DNA from: Bradyrhizobium sp.
GTDB lineage: Bacteria; Pseudomonadota; Alphaproteobacteria; Rhizobiales; Xanthobacteraceae
Direction: 5' to 3'
Length of the DNA stretch: 64,000 bases
Assembly: GCF_030646015.1 (NCBI RefSeq)
Contig: NZ_JAUSLT010000194.1
Location: 17,017-81,016 of the forward strand
Shown: piece after piece, positions 34,612-43,732 of the stretch
Position numbering within the stretch: position 1 is the stretch's first letter
Layout of the letters: each line of letters opens with the position of its first letter
Made by a program: the position numbers and the translations under genes
Notes under the pieces: model-generated
Database searches by the model: none
What the model was told of the DNA's origin: nothing
The model's input: only the letters and a program-made list of their open reading frames with translations

Positions 34612-36843
34612 TCAGGTCTCCAGCTGCAGGATCGTCATGTTGGCGTGGCGAATCCGCACGCTCAGTTCACGCCCCAGGGCCGACAACAGCTTGATCGCGA
34701 TATCAGGCTGCTCCCGGCACAGCACGCTGAACGACGCCTCGCTCAGGCCGAAGCCGGTGAGGTCTTCGTCGACCGTGATGGTGGCCGAGCGCGGCCCGCG
34801 GTCAAGCAGCGCCAACTCGCCGAGCACCGCGCCGGCGGCGAAGGTCACGAGCCTGATATCGCCGTCATCGTGCCGAAGATGCACGCTGGCACGGCCCTTG
34901 GTGACGAGGTAGAGCGACGAGCCGGGATCGCCGCGCCGGAAAATGACATGGCCTGCCGGCCACGCCACCGGCTCCAGCCAGCCGCGCAGTCGCTCGATCT
35001 GGTCGGGGGTGAAATCGCTCAGCAGCGGGAGGCGGTCGAGCGATAATTCGAGAGATTGCCCGGTTGCGGCATTCCGCAGCAGTTCGTCCTCCGCCCATTC
35101 GATGGCACGATCGATGTCGGGGAAAAACCGGTCGCCGTGAAAGATATCGGCGAGCCGCGCGGCGGTCTCGGTGCGGCCGGACAGAACAAGCGCCAGCTTG
35201 ACGCCGCGCGCGGCAAGTGCCGCGTCGATATCGCCGAGGATGCGGGCGCCGGTGGAATCGATTTCGGTCACGCGGCGAAGTTCGAGCAACAGGGCTCTTG
35301 TACCCAGCGCGGTCTCGCTGTCAACGATCTGGGCGAGCCGCTCGGCCGTGCCGAAGAACAAGGCACCCTGCAGCTCGATGACCAGCACCGAAGTCCCCTG
35401 GACATGGAGCACTTCCAACTCGGCCGGATCGCGGTAACGCCGCGAGCGCACGGTGTCGCAGCGATAGAATCGCCTGATATTGGAGCGGCTCATACGCACC
35501 ACGAACAGCAATACCGCCAGCACGATTCCGATGAACACCGCGAGCACGACATTGATCGCGATCGACAGCAGCGAGACGAACAGGGAAACGCCGAGATCGA
35601 GCGCGATGGCGCCGCGCTGCGGCGTGCCTGGCTTGATCAGGCGCGCGGCCAATTGTTTGGTCCAGGGATCGATGTGCTGGATCGCGACCACCATGATGAC
35701 CGCCGAAAGCACCGCGCGCGGGATATAGCCGAGCACCGGAAACAGCAGCGTCGCCGCCGCCAGCACCGCCACGGCATTGACGACCACCGAAAGCCAGCTG
35801 CGGCCGCCGAAGGCGCGGTTGGCGAGACTGGGGCCGATATTGATGCCGTTGGTGATGCCGCCGAAACCGGCTGAAATCGCATTGGCGATACCGAGCCGCA
35901 CCAGCAGGCGATCGTCGCCGGCCCTGATCTCGCCGGGCTGGCTGGTTAGCTTGGCGCACAACAGCGCGTCGATCGACGCGATCACCGCCAGCGCCAGCGC
36001 ACCTGACAGGATCACCGACGCCGACTGCGCCAATGGAGCAACCATCGGCAACCCCGAAAAGTCCACCAGCACGGTGCGCATCGCGGCACTCGCGGTCAGC
36101 GGGCCGATCACCGGGCCCAGCATGTCACCGAGGCCGAAAAGCACGATGGCATAATAGGCGACCGTGCCGCAGCCGAGGCCGACCAGCACCGGCGGCACCC
36201 TGGTCGAGATCCGGCGCGCATTCCACATCGCCGCGAAAGTCAACGCGGCGACCACCAGACTGAGCGGCTGCGCCTCGCCGATCGCCGCGAACACGCGGGT
36301 AAAGGAAATGTTGTGATCGAAGCCCAGCACGTTGCCGAGTTGCACCAGAAACAACAGCACCGCGGCCATGTTCTGGAAGCCCGCCATCACGGGATGCGGT
36401 GCGAATTTTATCAACGAGCCCAGCCGCAAGATTCCGAACAGCGCCTGCAACAGGCCGCCGAGCAGGATGATGGCAAAGAACACCAGCAGTGTGGCGGAGA
36501 CGCTGGGTGCCGCGCTCGCTAGGGGATCGCGTTGCAACAGCGAAAACAGCAGCAGGCCGAGAAAGAATGTCGTGGTGATGCGCGGCGCATAGATGCGCGT
36601 CGAACGGTCGCCGAGCAGCACGCTGACGAAGCCTGCGATCACCGCCGAGATCAGGCCCGCCATCGCGCCATAGGCGAAATATTCATCGCCCAGCGTGACG
36701 AAGGCGAACATGCCGAACGCCATCGCCAAGGGAATGGCGACCGTCGACGAAACCAGCCCGGCGATGATGTCGCTGCGCGCCGTCGCGACGCCGGGGATCG
36801 GTGCAGGCGGCGCGGCCGGTGTTGAATCCGGACTGGCCGTCAT
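34612..36843 (-). CDS. SulP-family anion transporter with STAS and cyclic-nucleotide-binding domains
   Basis: A 743-residue protein. Residues about 20-440 are the SulP membrane part (GLVSSTVAIPLAMAFGMFAFV, GIANAISAGFGGITNG, RAVLSAVIMVVAIQHIDPW). A STAS domain spans about 475-590 (LVIELQGALFFGTAERL, RRVTEIDSTGARIL). A cNMP-binding domain spans about 605-740 (PAGHVIFRRGDPGSSLYLV; phosphate cassette LGELALLDRGPRSATI with the key glutamate and arginine present). It would carry sulfate, bicarbonate or another anion under nucleotide control. Its ATG overlaps the stop of the aldolase-dehydrogenase gene (ATGA), so it is translationally coupled to the methylthioadenosine salvage operon. The substrate is open. 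Confidence 0.9.
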   Translation of the reverse strand: MTASPDSTPAAPPAPIPGVATARSDIIAGLVSSTVAIPLAMAFGMFAFVTLGDEYFAYGAMAGLISAVIAGFVSVLLGDRSTRIYAPRITTTFFLGLLLFSLLQRDPLASAAPSVSATLLVFFAIILLGGLLQALFGILRLGSLIKFAPHPVMAGFQNMAAVLLFLVQLGNVLGFDHNISFTRVFAAIGEAQPLSLVVAALTFAAMWNARRISTRVPPVLVGLGCGTVAYYAIVLFGLGDMLGPVIGPLTASAAMRTVLVDFSGLPMVAPLAQSASVILSGALALAVIASIDALLCAKLTSQPGEIRAGDDRLLVRLGIANAISAGFGGITNGINIGPSLANRAFGGRSWLSVVVNAVAVLAAATLLFPVLGYIPRAVLSAVIMVVAIQHIDPWTKQLAARLIKPGTPQRGAIALDLGVSLFVSLLSIAINVVLAVFIGIVLAVLLFVVRMSRSNIRRFYRCDTVRSRRYRDPAELEVLHVQGTSVLVIELQGALFFGTAERLAQIVDSETALGTRALLLELRRVTEIDSTGARILGDIDAALAARGVKLALVLSGRTETAARLADIFHGDRFFPDIDRAIEWAEDELLRNAATGQSLELSLDRLPLLSDFTPDQIERLRGWLEPVAWPAGHVIFRRGDPGSSLYLVTKGRASVHLRHDDGDIRLVTFAAGAVLGELALLDRGPRSATITVDEDLTGFGLSEASFSVLCREQPDIAIKLLSALGRELSVRIRHANMTILQLET

Positions 36844-38894
36844 CGCAGCGCAGCGGCGATGTTGCCGCCGTCGACGGTGGTGACGTCGGCGGTGGTTTTC
36901 AGCGCCAGCGCCTGGGCCAGGAAGGCCTGTGCCACGTCTTCGGCCGCCACTTCGCGGCCGAGCAGGTTGCCGCGCATATAGGCCTGCTCGCTCACCCCCC
37001 GAAGCTTCGAGCGCGACGCGATCATCTCTTCGGTCAACAACCCCGAGCGGATCCGGTCGGCATTGACGGCATTGGCGCGAATACCCTCATTGCCGTAATC
37101 GAGCGCGTATTGCCGCACCAGAAACAAGGTCGCCGCCTTCGGCAACCCGTAGGGGCCGAAATCGGGCCCGGGATTGACGGCCTGCTTGGACACATTGAAC
37201 AGCAGGCAGCCGCCGGTGCCCTGCATCCGCATGATTTTCACCGCGGCCTGCGCGACGCGCTGATGGCCGTAGAAGTTCAGTTCAAAACTCTCGCGCAGCA
37301 CGGCCTCGTCGACCTCGCCGATCCGCCCCTGCCAGGCGGCGCCGGCATTCGATATGGATATGTCGACCCCGCCGAACACGGCGGCGACCTGTGCGAAGGC
37401 CTCCCGCACCGACGCGGCGTCGGTGACGTCGCATTTGAGCCCGATCGCGGCGCCGCCGATTTCCTTGGCTCGTGTCTTCACAGCGGCCTCATCGACATCG
37501 AGCAGTGCGACTTCGGCGCCGGACGCCGCGAACGCCTTTGCCGTTGCGAATCCGATGGAACCCGCGGCGCCGGTGATGGCGACAACCTGCCCCGCCAGCG
37601 GCAACTCTTTCGCGCCGCCGAGCTTCGCCTGCTCCAGCGACCAGTATTCGACATCGAACAGATCGGCTTCCGGCAGCGGCTCGAAGCGGCCGACCGCTTC
37701 CGCGTCGGTGATGGTGGCAATCGCGGCTTCGGCGAGGTCGGCGGCGACGCGAGCGTCCTTCTTGCTGCGGCCGAGCCCGAACAGGCCGACACCCGGCACC
37801 AGCACCACGCGGGGCGAGGTATCGAGCATGGTCTTGATCCCGCCGACACGGGCGTTGTTGCGGGCAAAATAGTCCTTGTAGGCTTCGCCGTAGGCCGCAA
37901 CGGCATCGCGGACCGCGTTTCTGAAGCCGGCGAGATCGCCGTCTTCGGGCGCGGCGACCACCAGCGGCTTGTTCTTGATGCGAATGTTGTGATCCGGCGT
38001 CACCACGCCGGCCTGGCCATAGCGCGCCACGTCCGTGCCGTTGACAAAATTCATCACCGCGTCGCCACCGCGAAAATCCAGCACAAAGCGCTTCCAGGCG
38101 CCGTCGCTCCTGCTGTCGGGCAGGCTGCAGGCGCCGCGCACGATCGGCGCCACGTCGGCGAGCCGCGCCGGGTGCGCCGGCAGTCTTGCACTGACGAAAG
38201 CTTGCTTGCGATTTTTCGCCAGCCGCTCTTCCGCCAAACTCACCAGCGCGATCATGCGCTCATAGGCCTCCCGCGCGTCAGCGCCAAAACTGAAGATGCC
38301 GTGCTTGACCAGGACCAGGCCTTCGACCGAGGGATCCGCGTCGAACACCTGCGCCGCCGCTTTGGCGAGGCCAAAGCCGGGCATGATGTAGGGGACGTAG
38401 CCCACCCGCTTGCCGTAAACCTCGCGGCACAGGGCTTCGCCATCGGGCTGGTCGGTGAGGGCGAGCACCGCCGTCGAATGGGTGTGGTCGACGAATTTGT
38501 GCGGAATGAAGGCGTGCAGCAGCGCCTCGACGGAAGGATTCGGCGCCATCGGGTCGATCAGATTGGCGCGCTGCAGCTGCACCATCTCCTCGTCGGACAA
38601 TTTTTCGCGGGCGCGGAGTTTGACCAGCGGCGCGAGCCGCACCGCCGGCAGGCCTTGCGGCTCGATCGAGCCCATGTCCCAGCCGGAGCCCTTGACGCAC
38701 CGCACGTCGACGGTCTCGCCGTTGAGATCGCCAAGCTGCGATTTCCCCGAGGTATTGCCGCCGCCGGGCAGCACCCGCCGCGGATCCTGCCCCAGCAGAC
38801 GCGTGGTATAGACCCTGAGCGCCACGTCGCGGCCGAGCTTGGCATAGCGGGCAATCGCCGCATCGGCATCGCGATCGATCCAGGCACTCTGCAT
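36840..38894 (-). CDS. Class II aldolase fused to short-chain dehydrogenase
   Basis: A 684-residue bifunctional protein. The N-terminal part (1 to about 420) is a class II (zinc) aldolase-like domain with FVDHTHSTAVLAL and LVLVKHGIFSFG. The C-terminal part is an SDR with TGAAGSIG at 441-448, NAGAAW, a serine in LLFNVSKQ and YGLPK as the catalytic Y-x3-K. Such fusions are known as rhamnulose-1-phosphate aldolase/lactaldehyde dehydrogenase (RhaEW type). Here it is 16 bp after mtnA in an operon with mtnP, with no rhamnose genes. The likely substrate is therefore 5-methylthioribulose-1-phosphate or 5-deoxyribulose-1-phosphate, giving DHAP and an aldehyde that the SDR half would convert. Substrate is inference from context. 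Confidence 0.88.
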   Translation of the reverse strand: MQSAWIDRDADAAIARYAKLGRDVALRVYTTRLLGQDPRRVLPGGGNTSGKSQLGDLNGETVDVRCVKGSGWDMGSIEPQGLPAVRLAPLVKLRAREKLSDEEMVQLQRANLIDPMAPNPSVEALLHAFIPHKFVDHTHSTAVLALTDQPDGEALCREVYGKRVGYVPYIMPGFGLAKAAAQVFDADPSVEGLVLVKHGIFSFGADAREAYERMIALVSLAEERLAKNRKQAFVSARLPAHPARLADVAPIVRGACSLPDSRSDGAWKRFVLDFRGGDAVMNFVNGTDVARYGQAGVVTPDHNIRIKNKPLVVAAPEDGDLAGFRNAVRDAVAAYGEAYKDYFARNNARVGGIKTMLDTSPRVVLVPGVGLFGLGRSKKDARVAADLAEAAIATITDAEAVGRFEPLPEADLFDVEYWSLEQAKLGGAKELPLAGQVVAITGAAGSIGFATAKAFAASGAEVALLDVDEAAVKTRAKEIGGAAIGLKCDVTDAASVREAFAQVAAVFGGVDISISNAGAAWQGRIGEVDEAVLRESFELNFYGHQRVAQAAVKIMRMQGTGGCLLFNVSKQAVNPGPDFGPYGLPKAATLFLVRQYALDYGNEGIRANAVNADRIRSGLLTEEMIASRSKLRGVSEQAYMRGNLLGREVAAEDVAQAFLAQALALKTTADVTTVDGGNIAAALR

Positions 38895-38910
38895 GCACTT
38901 CTTTCCTTCG

Positions 38911-40020
38911 CTATTCGGCTGCGGCCGCTATCCGTTCGGGAAATGCCGTCGCTAGCGCAGCTCGATCGGGCTTGAGTACGCCGCGCTCGGTGATCAACCC
39001 CGTCACCAGCCGCGCCGGCGTCACATCGAAGGCATAATTCGCCACCGGCGATCCCTCGGGCACGATGCGTACGGTCTCGATCCTGCCGTCGGCGGTCCGC
39101 CCGGTCATGTGCGTCACTTCCTCGGGCCCGCGCTGTTCGATCGGAATTTCCCTCACTCCATCATAGACAGTGAAATCGATGGTCGGCGAAGGCAGCGCCA
39201 CATAGAACGGCACGCCATTGTCGTGGGCGGCGAGCGCCTTGAGGTAAGTGCCGATCTTGTTGCAGACGTCTCCATTCGCGGTGACCCGGTCGGTGCCCGT
39301 GATCACGAGATCGACCATGCCGTGCTGCATCAGGTGACCGCCGGTGTTGTCGGGAATGACCGTGTGCGGCACGCCGTGATGGCCGAGTTCCCATGATGTC
39401 AGCGAGGCGCCCTGATTGCGCGGGCGGGTCTCATCGACCCAGACATGGACGGCAACACCGCGGTCGTGCGCCAGATAGATCGGCGCGGTGGCAGTGCCCC
39501 AATCAACCGTCGCCAGCCAGCCGGCATTGCAATGGGTCAGCAGGTTGACCCGCTCGCCCGGCTTCTTGCGCGCGGCGATCGCCTCGATCAGGCCAAGGCC
39601 GTGCCGGCCGATACCCTTGTTGATGACAATGTCTTCCTCGGCAATTTCACCGGCGAAGGAATAGGCCGCCACCGTTCGTTCCGATGCCGGCAACGGCCAC
39701 AGCATCGAGCGCATGGCGTCGAGCGCCCATTTCAGGTTGATCGCGGTCGGCCGCGTCGCCATCAGCGTTTTGTGGGCCCGATCGAGCGCGGCGTCGGACG
39801 CATCTGCCCGCATCGCCAGCGCCATGCCATAGGCGGCAGTCGCGCCGATCAATGGCGCGCCGCGCACCAGCATCGAGCGGATGGCATCGGCGGCGGCATC
39901 GCAGTCCGTCAGCCGGACCACGACGAAATCATGCGGCAGCCGCCGCTGGTCGATCGCGCTGACCGACCAGCCGTCGCTCTCGAGCCAGATGCTCCTGACG
40001 TGCCTGTCTCCGACCTTCAT
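38911..40020 (-). CDS. mtnA: Methylthioribose-1-phosphate isomerase
   Basis: A 369-residue enzyme converting 5-methylthioribose-1-phosphate to 5-methylthioribulose-1-phosphate. The catalytic cysteine is C164 in LLTHCNAG and the catalytic aspartate is D244 in ITGTDRV. RGAPLIGATAAYG and NKIGTY are also family motifs, and they distinguish it from eIF2B-like regulators. ATG 40020 fits the family N-terminus; the frame upstream is not conserved-looking. It lies 25 bp after mtnP and 16 bp before the aldolase fusion, so the three steps (phosphorolysis, isomerisation, cleavage) are in order. It also acts on the 5-deoxyribose analogue in related bacteria. Confidence 0.93.
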   Translation of the reverse strand: MKVGDRHVRSIWLESDGWSVSAIDQRRLPHDFVVVRLTDCDAAADAIRSMLVRGAPLIGATAAYGMALAMRADASDAALDRAHKTLMATRPTAINLKWALDAMRSMLWPLPASERTVAAYSFAGEIAEEDIVINKGIGRHGLGLIEAIAARKKPGERVNLLTHCNAGWLATVDWGTATAPIYLAHDRGVAVHVWVDETRPRNQGASLTSWELGHHGVPHTVIPDNTGGHLMQHGMVDLVITGTDRVTANGDVCNKIGTYLKALAAHDNGVPFYVALPSPTIDFTVYDGVREIPIEQRGPEEVTHMTGRTADGRIETVRIVPEGSPVANYAFDVTPARLVTGLITERGVLKPDRAALATAFPERIAAAAE

Positions 40021-40045
40021 GGCGCGCCCATCGTCAGGATGAACC

Positions 40046-40921
40046 TCATACCCGCAAAATCCGTCCCGCCACCGCATCGAGCTTTTTCAGGAGCTCCGGA
40101 TCGCGCGCTTCCGGCGCGGTGATCAAGGCCGTGTCGAGTGCCCGGTCGGAACCGACAGGGCACGGCTCGTGCTCCCTCGGAAACTCGCCGGCGAGCCGCG
40201 CCACCAGCGCCTTCGCCTTGTCGGCGTTGGTGCTCAACACCCGGATGATGTCCTGGACCGATACCGCATCATGATCGGGATGCCAGCAATCGAAATCGGT
40301 CACCATGGCGACCGTCGCGTAGCAGATCTCGGCCTCGCGGGCGAGCTTGGCCTCCGGCATGTTGGTCATGCCGATCACGGCATAGCCCAGATTCTTGTAG
40401 GTCATGCTTTCGGCGTAGCTGGAGAATTGCGGCCCCTCCATGCAGACATAGGTGCCGCCGCGCGCGAACGCGATGCCCTCGGCCTCGGCGGCGGCGGCCA
40501 GATGGATGCGCAGCCGTGGCGACACCGGATGCGCCATCGAGACATGGGCGACGCAACCTCTGCCGAAAAACGAACTCTCGCGCTTGTGGGTACGGTCGAC
40601 GAACTGGTCGACCAGCACGAAGGTGCCGGGCGGCAGATCCTCCTTGAAGGAGCCGCAGGCCGACAGCGAGATCAGGTCGGTGACACCGGCCCGCTTCAGC
40701 ACGTCGATATTGGCGCGGTAGTTGATGTCGGAGGGCGACAGCCGGTGGCCCTTGTCGTGGCGCGGCAGGAACACGATCGGAAGCCCGGCGATGCTGCCGC
40801 GGCGCACCGGCGCGGACGGCTCGCCCCACGGGCTCTGGATCGCCTCCTCGCGTGCGTTCTCCAGTCCCGGCAGATCATAGATGCCGGAGCCGCCGATAAT
40901 GCCCAGAATCGCCTTCGTCAT
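40046..40921 (-). CDS. mtnP: S-methyl-5'-thioadenosine phosphorylase
   Basis: A 291-residue phosphorylase. It cleaves methylthioadenosine (and 5'-deoxyadenosine in some members) with phosphate to adenine and the sugar 1-phosphate. Motifs: IIGGSGIYDLPGL (phosphate loop), FLPRHDKGHRLSPSDINYRAN, GTYVCMEGPQFSSYAES (purine and ribose sites), and MTNMPEAKLAREAEICY. The start ATG 40921 follows a GAAGGGAAA ribosome site. It is the first gene of a four-gene minus-strand operon (mtnP, mtnA, aldolase-SDR, sulP) and is divergent from a cytochrome c gene. No mtnK kinase is needed when MtnP makes the 1-phosphate directly. Confidence 0.94.
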   Translation of the reverse strand: MTKAILGIIGGSGIYDLPGLENAREEAIQSPWGEPSAPVRRGSIAGLPIVFLPRHDKGHRLSPSDINYRANIDVLKRAGVTDLISLSACGSFKEDLPPGTFVLVDQFVDRTHKRESSFFGRGCVAHVSMAHPVSPRLRIHLAAAAEAEGIAFARGGTYVCMEGPQFSSYAESMTYKNLGYAVIGMTNMPEAKLAREAEICYATVAMVTDFDCWHPDHDAVSVQDIIRVLSTNADKAKALVARLAGEFPREHEPCPVGSDRALDTALITAPEARDPELLKKLDAVAGRILRV

Positions 40922-41124
40922 GATTTCCCTTCGCCTCGCTGGTCGCGCCAATCGGCACGCCGGCGAAGCGCTCACAACCGTATGGCATCCGCAATATCGA
41001 GCATTTTGAGGGGCTTGTCGACCATTCGCCCCGATGGGTTTGGCGCCATGATCACCACGTGGGCATTCGGAGCTACGGTTGCGCGACACTTGGTGCTAAC
41101 TTGCCGGCAACACAGGGAACGGCC

Positions 41125-41457
41125 ATGAACAGGATTTGCCTCGCACTCTTGATGATCGGCGCGTGGAGCGAGGCTGGTCATGCCCTCGATCGCGAGCAGC
41201 GACACGGCAAGGCGCTGCTCGAAACAGAGTGCGCGCGCTGTCACGCCGTCGGCAAAACGGGCCGAAGCCCTCTCAACGAGGCTCCGCCGTTTCGGACGTT
41301 TGGCGACAAGCTTTACGACACCGACTTCGAACAACGATTGCAGGACGGCCTGACCACCATTCATCCCGGCATGCCGACCTTCCGCTTTAGCCGGGACGAT
41401 GCCGAAGCTGTGGTCAACTATCTCAAGGCCATTCAGTCACGCAAGAAGCCCAAATAG
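41125..41457 (+). CDS. Small periplasmic c-type cytochrome
   Basis: A 110-residue protein with a signal peptide (1 to about 20, ending GHA). A single heme site CARCH is at 36-40, and the probable axial methionine is M83 in HPGMPTF. The C-terminal DDAEAVVNYLKAI helix is typical of class I cytochromes c. It would carry electrons in the periplasm; the partner oxidase or dehydrogenase is not in the window. It is divergent from mtnP and followed by recQ. ATG 41125 is chosen because the signal peptide begins there. Confidence 0.88.
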   Translation: MNRICLALLMIGAWSEAGHALDREQRHGKALLETECARCHAVGKTGRSPLNEAPPFRTFGDKLYDTDFEQRLQDGLTTIHPGMPTFRFSRDDAEAVVNYLKAIQSRKKPK

Positions 41458-41624
41458 CTGTGCGGCAGCGCCTTATCCACGACGCCGGATGCGATAGGCT
41501 TGGTCGGCGCGGCCGGTCGAGACAGGCAAAAGGCGGGCTTTTCGTCAGCTGCCGGCTAATATTTGCCCTGAAATGATCGGGAAGTGGGTATGTAGGGCAC
41601 CCCGAATCGGACGATTGTAACCGC

Positions 41625-43499
41625 ATGCCTCCTCCCGCCATGGCCGCCTCTCCCGATCGCCCCACAGACTTCAGGGGCGATGCGCTCTCGGTGCTGAACC
41701 ACGTGTTTGGTCTGCCCGGCTTTCGCGGCGCGCAGGAAGAAATCGTGCGGCACGTCACGGGCGGCGGCAATTGCCTGGTGCTGATGCCGACCGGCGGCGG
41801 CAAGTCGCTGTGCTATCAATTGCCTTCCCTGTTGCGAAAGGGCTGCGGCATCGTGGTCTCGCCGCTGATCGCGCTAATGCGCGACCAGGTCGCCGGCCTG
41901 CTCGAGGCCGGCGTCAAGGCGGCGGTGCTGAATTCGACGCTGTCCTATGAGGAGGCGGACGCGGTCGAGGCGCGGCTGCTGGCCGACGATCTCGACCTGC
42001 TCTATGTCGCGCCGGAGCGGCTGGTGACGCCCCGATGCCTTAATCTGCTCAGCCGCGCCGACATCGCCTTGTTCGCGATCGACGAGGCGCATTGCGTGTC
42101 GCAATGGGGGCATGACTTTCGCCCGGAATATATCGGTCTGTCCGTCATCGCCGAACGCTTTCCAAATGTGCCGCGCATCGCGCTGACCGCCACCGCCGAC
42201 GACCTCACCCGGAAGGAGATCGTCGACCGGCTCGGGCTGAACAACGCGCCGAGCTTTGTCGCGAGCTTCGACCGCCCCAACATCCGCTACGAGATCGTCG
42301 ACAAGCAGAACGCGCAGACCCAGCTGAAAGCCTTCATCGCCGAGCGCCATGCCGGCGACGCCGGCATCGTCTATTGCCTGTCGCGCGCCAAGGTCGAGGA
42401 CACCGCGACCGCGCTGAACAAGGCCGGTGTGGAGGCACTGCCCTATCACGCCGGCCTCGACGCCGGCACGCGGGCCCGCAATCAGGACCGCTTCATCAAC
42501 GAGGACGGCATCGTGATCGTCGCCACGGTGGCGTTCGGCATGGGGATCGACAAGCCCGACGTGCGCTTCGTCGCGCATCTCGATCTGCCGAAAAGCATCG
42601 AGGCCTATTATCAGGAGACCGGGCGCGCCGGGCGCGACGGCAAGCCGTCCAGCGCCTGGATGGCCTATGGCCTGTCGGATATCGTGCAGCAGCGCCGCAT
42701 GATCGACGAATCCACCGGCGCCGAGGCGTTCAAGCGGGTGTCGATCGGAAAACTGGACGCGCTGGTCAGCCTGGCCGAAACCGCGAACTGCCGGCGCAGC
42801 CGCCTGCTGGGCTATTTCGGCGAGACACCGGCGGCGGCCAAATGCGGCAATTGCGACAACTGCCTGTCGCCGCCGCTGGTGCGCGACGGCAAGGTGGCCG
42901 CGCAAAAACTGTTGTCCTGCGCCTATCGCACCGGACAGCGTTTCGGCGCCATGCACCTGATCGATATTCTGGTCGGCCGCCTGACCGAACGCGTCACCCA
43001 GTTCGGACACGACAAACTGTCGGTATTCGGGATCGGCGCCGACCTCAACGAAAAGCAGTGGCGTGGCGTGATCCGCCAGCTGGTCGCGATGGGCCATCTG
43101 GCGCCTGATACCGAGGCCTTTGGCGCATTGAAACTGACGGAATCCGCGCGCGGCGTGTTGAAGGGCGAGACCGAGGTAATGCTGCGCGAGCAGGTCGCCG
43201 GCGCCCGCGTCCGCGCCGTCAGGACGAAATCAAGACGCGGCGATATCGCGCCGCAAATCGCCGGCTCCGGCGGAGCCGCCAATCCGGACCTGGTCGGCGC
43301 ACTCCGGGCGTGGCGTTCCGAAGTGGCGCGCATCCGCGGCGTGCCGGCCTATGTCGTGCTGCACGACGCCACCATCGACGGCATCGCCACCTCGCGCCCG
43401 ACCACGCATGCCGGGCTTCGCAACATCCCCGGCATCGGCGACAAGAAGCTCGAACATTACGGCGACGAACTGATCGCGCTGGTGAAGGCGGCGAATTAG
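41625..43499 (+). CDS. recQ: ATP-dependent DNA helicase RecQ
   Basis: A 624-residue SF2 helicase. Walker A PTGGGKS is at 55-61, the DEAH box is at 153-156, and the aromatic-rich loop HCVSQWGHDFRPEY follows. Motif VI is QETGRAGRDG. The RecQ-C-terminal zinc site uses cysteines in NCRRSR and CGNCDNC. A single HRDC domain ends the protein (LRAWRSEVARIRGVPAY, NIPGIGDKKLEHYGDEL). It unwinds forked and recombining DNA. The start ATG 41625 gives the usual length. A family G palindromic repeat follows. Confidence 0.95.
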   Translation: MPPPAMAASPDRPTDFRGDALSVLNHVFGLPGFRGAQEEIVRHVTGGGNCLVLMPTGGGKSLCYQLPSLLRKGCGIVVSPLIALMRDQVAGLLEAGVKAAVLNSTLSYEEADAVEARLLADDLDLLYVAPERLVTPRCLNLLSRADIALFAIDEAHCVSQWGHDFRPEYIGLSVIAERFPNVPRIALTATADDLTRKEIVDRLGLNNAPSFVASFDRPNIRYEIVDKQNAQTQLKAFIAERHAGDAGIVYCLSRAKVEDTATALNKAGVEALPYHAGLDAGTRARNQDRFINEDGIVIVATVAFGMGIDKPDVRFVAHLDLPKSIEAYYQETGRAGRDGKPSSAWMAYGLSDIVQQRRMIDESTGAEAFKRVSIGKLDALVSLAETANCRRSRLLGYFGETPAAAKCGNCDNCLSPPLVRDGKVAAQKLLSCAYRTGQRFGAMHLIDILVGRLTERVTQFGHDKLSVFGIGADLNEKQWRGVIRQLVAMGHLAPDTEAFGALKLTESARGVLKGETEVMLREQVAGARVRAVRTKSRRGDIAPQIAGSGGAANPDLVGALRAWRSEVARIRGVPAYVVLHDATIDGIATSRPTTHAGLRNIPGIGDKKLEHYGDELIALVKAAN

Positions 43500-43513
43500 T
43501 TCAGTGCGCTTTT

Positions 43514-43698
43514 CTTCTCCCCTCCCCCCGCGAAGCGGTGGGGAGGGGTCGGGGGTGGGGGGTACTTCAGCGGATTCGCTGTCAGGCATACTGACCGCAG
43601 CATCGGCGATCACCGTACTTCTGACACCGAATTTGCCGCGCTACCCCCCACCCCCGACCCCTCCCCGCCACGCGCAAGGGCGCGTGGAGGGAGGGGAG
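43514..43698. repeat. Palindromic intergenic repeat, family G, copy 2
   Basis: Left half CTTCTCCCCTCCCCCCGCG then GGTGGGGAGGGG and GGGGGTGGGGGGTA; right half TACCCCCCACCCCCGACCCC, then GCCACGCGCAAGGGCGCGTGG and GAGGGGAG. The layout matches the copy at 27179. It separates convergent recQ and the coiled-coil gene. Confidence 0.82.
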
Positions 43699-43732
43699 CG
43701 AAGCATCGCCCCGATGGCGCACAGCTAGCTAC

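Noticed and set aside
36840..38894. Rhamnose catabolism as the role of the aldolase-SDR fusion
   Set aside because: No rhamnose isomerase, kinase or transporter is nearby, whereas mtnP and mtnA are in the same operon.
40922..41124. A SAM-responsive riboswitch upstream of mtnP
   Set aside because: No conserved core or stem arrangement of the known SAM-II, SAM-IV or SAM/SAH types could be recognised in this gap.
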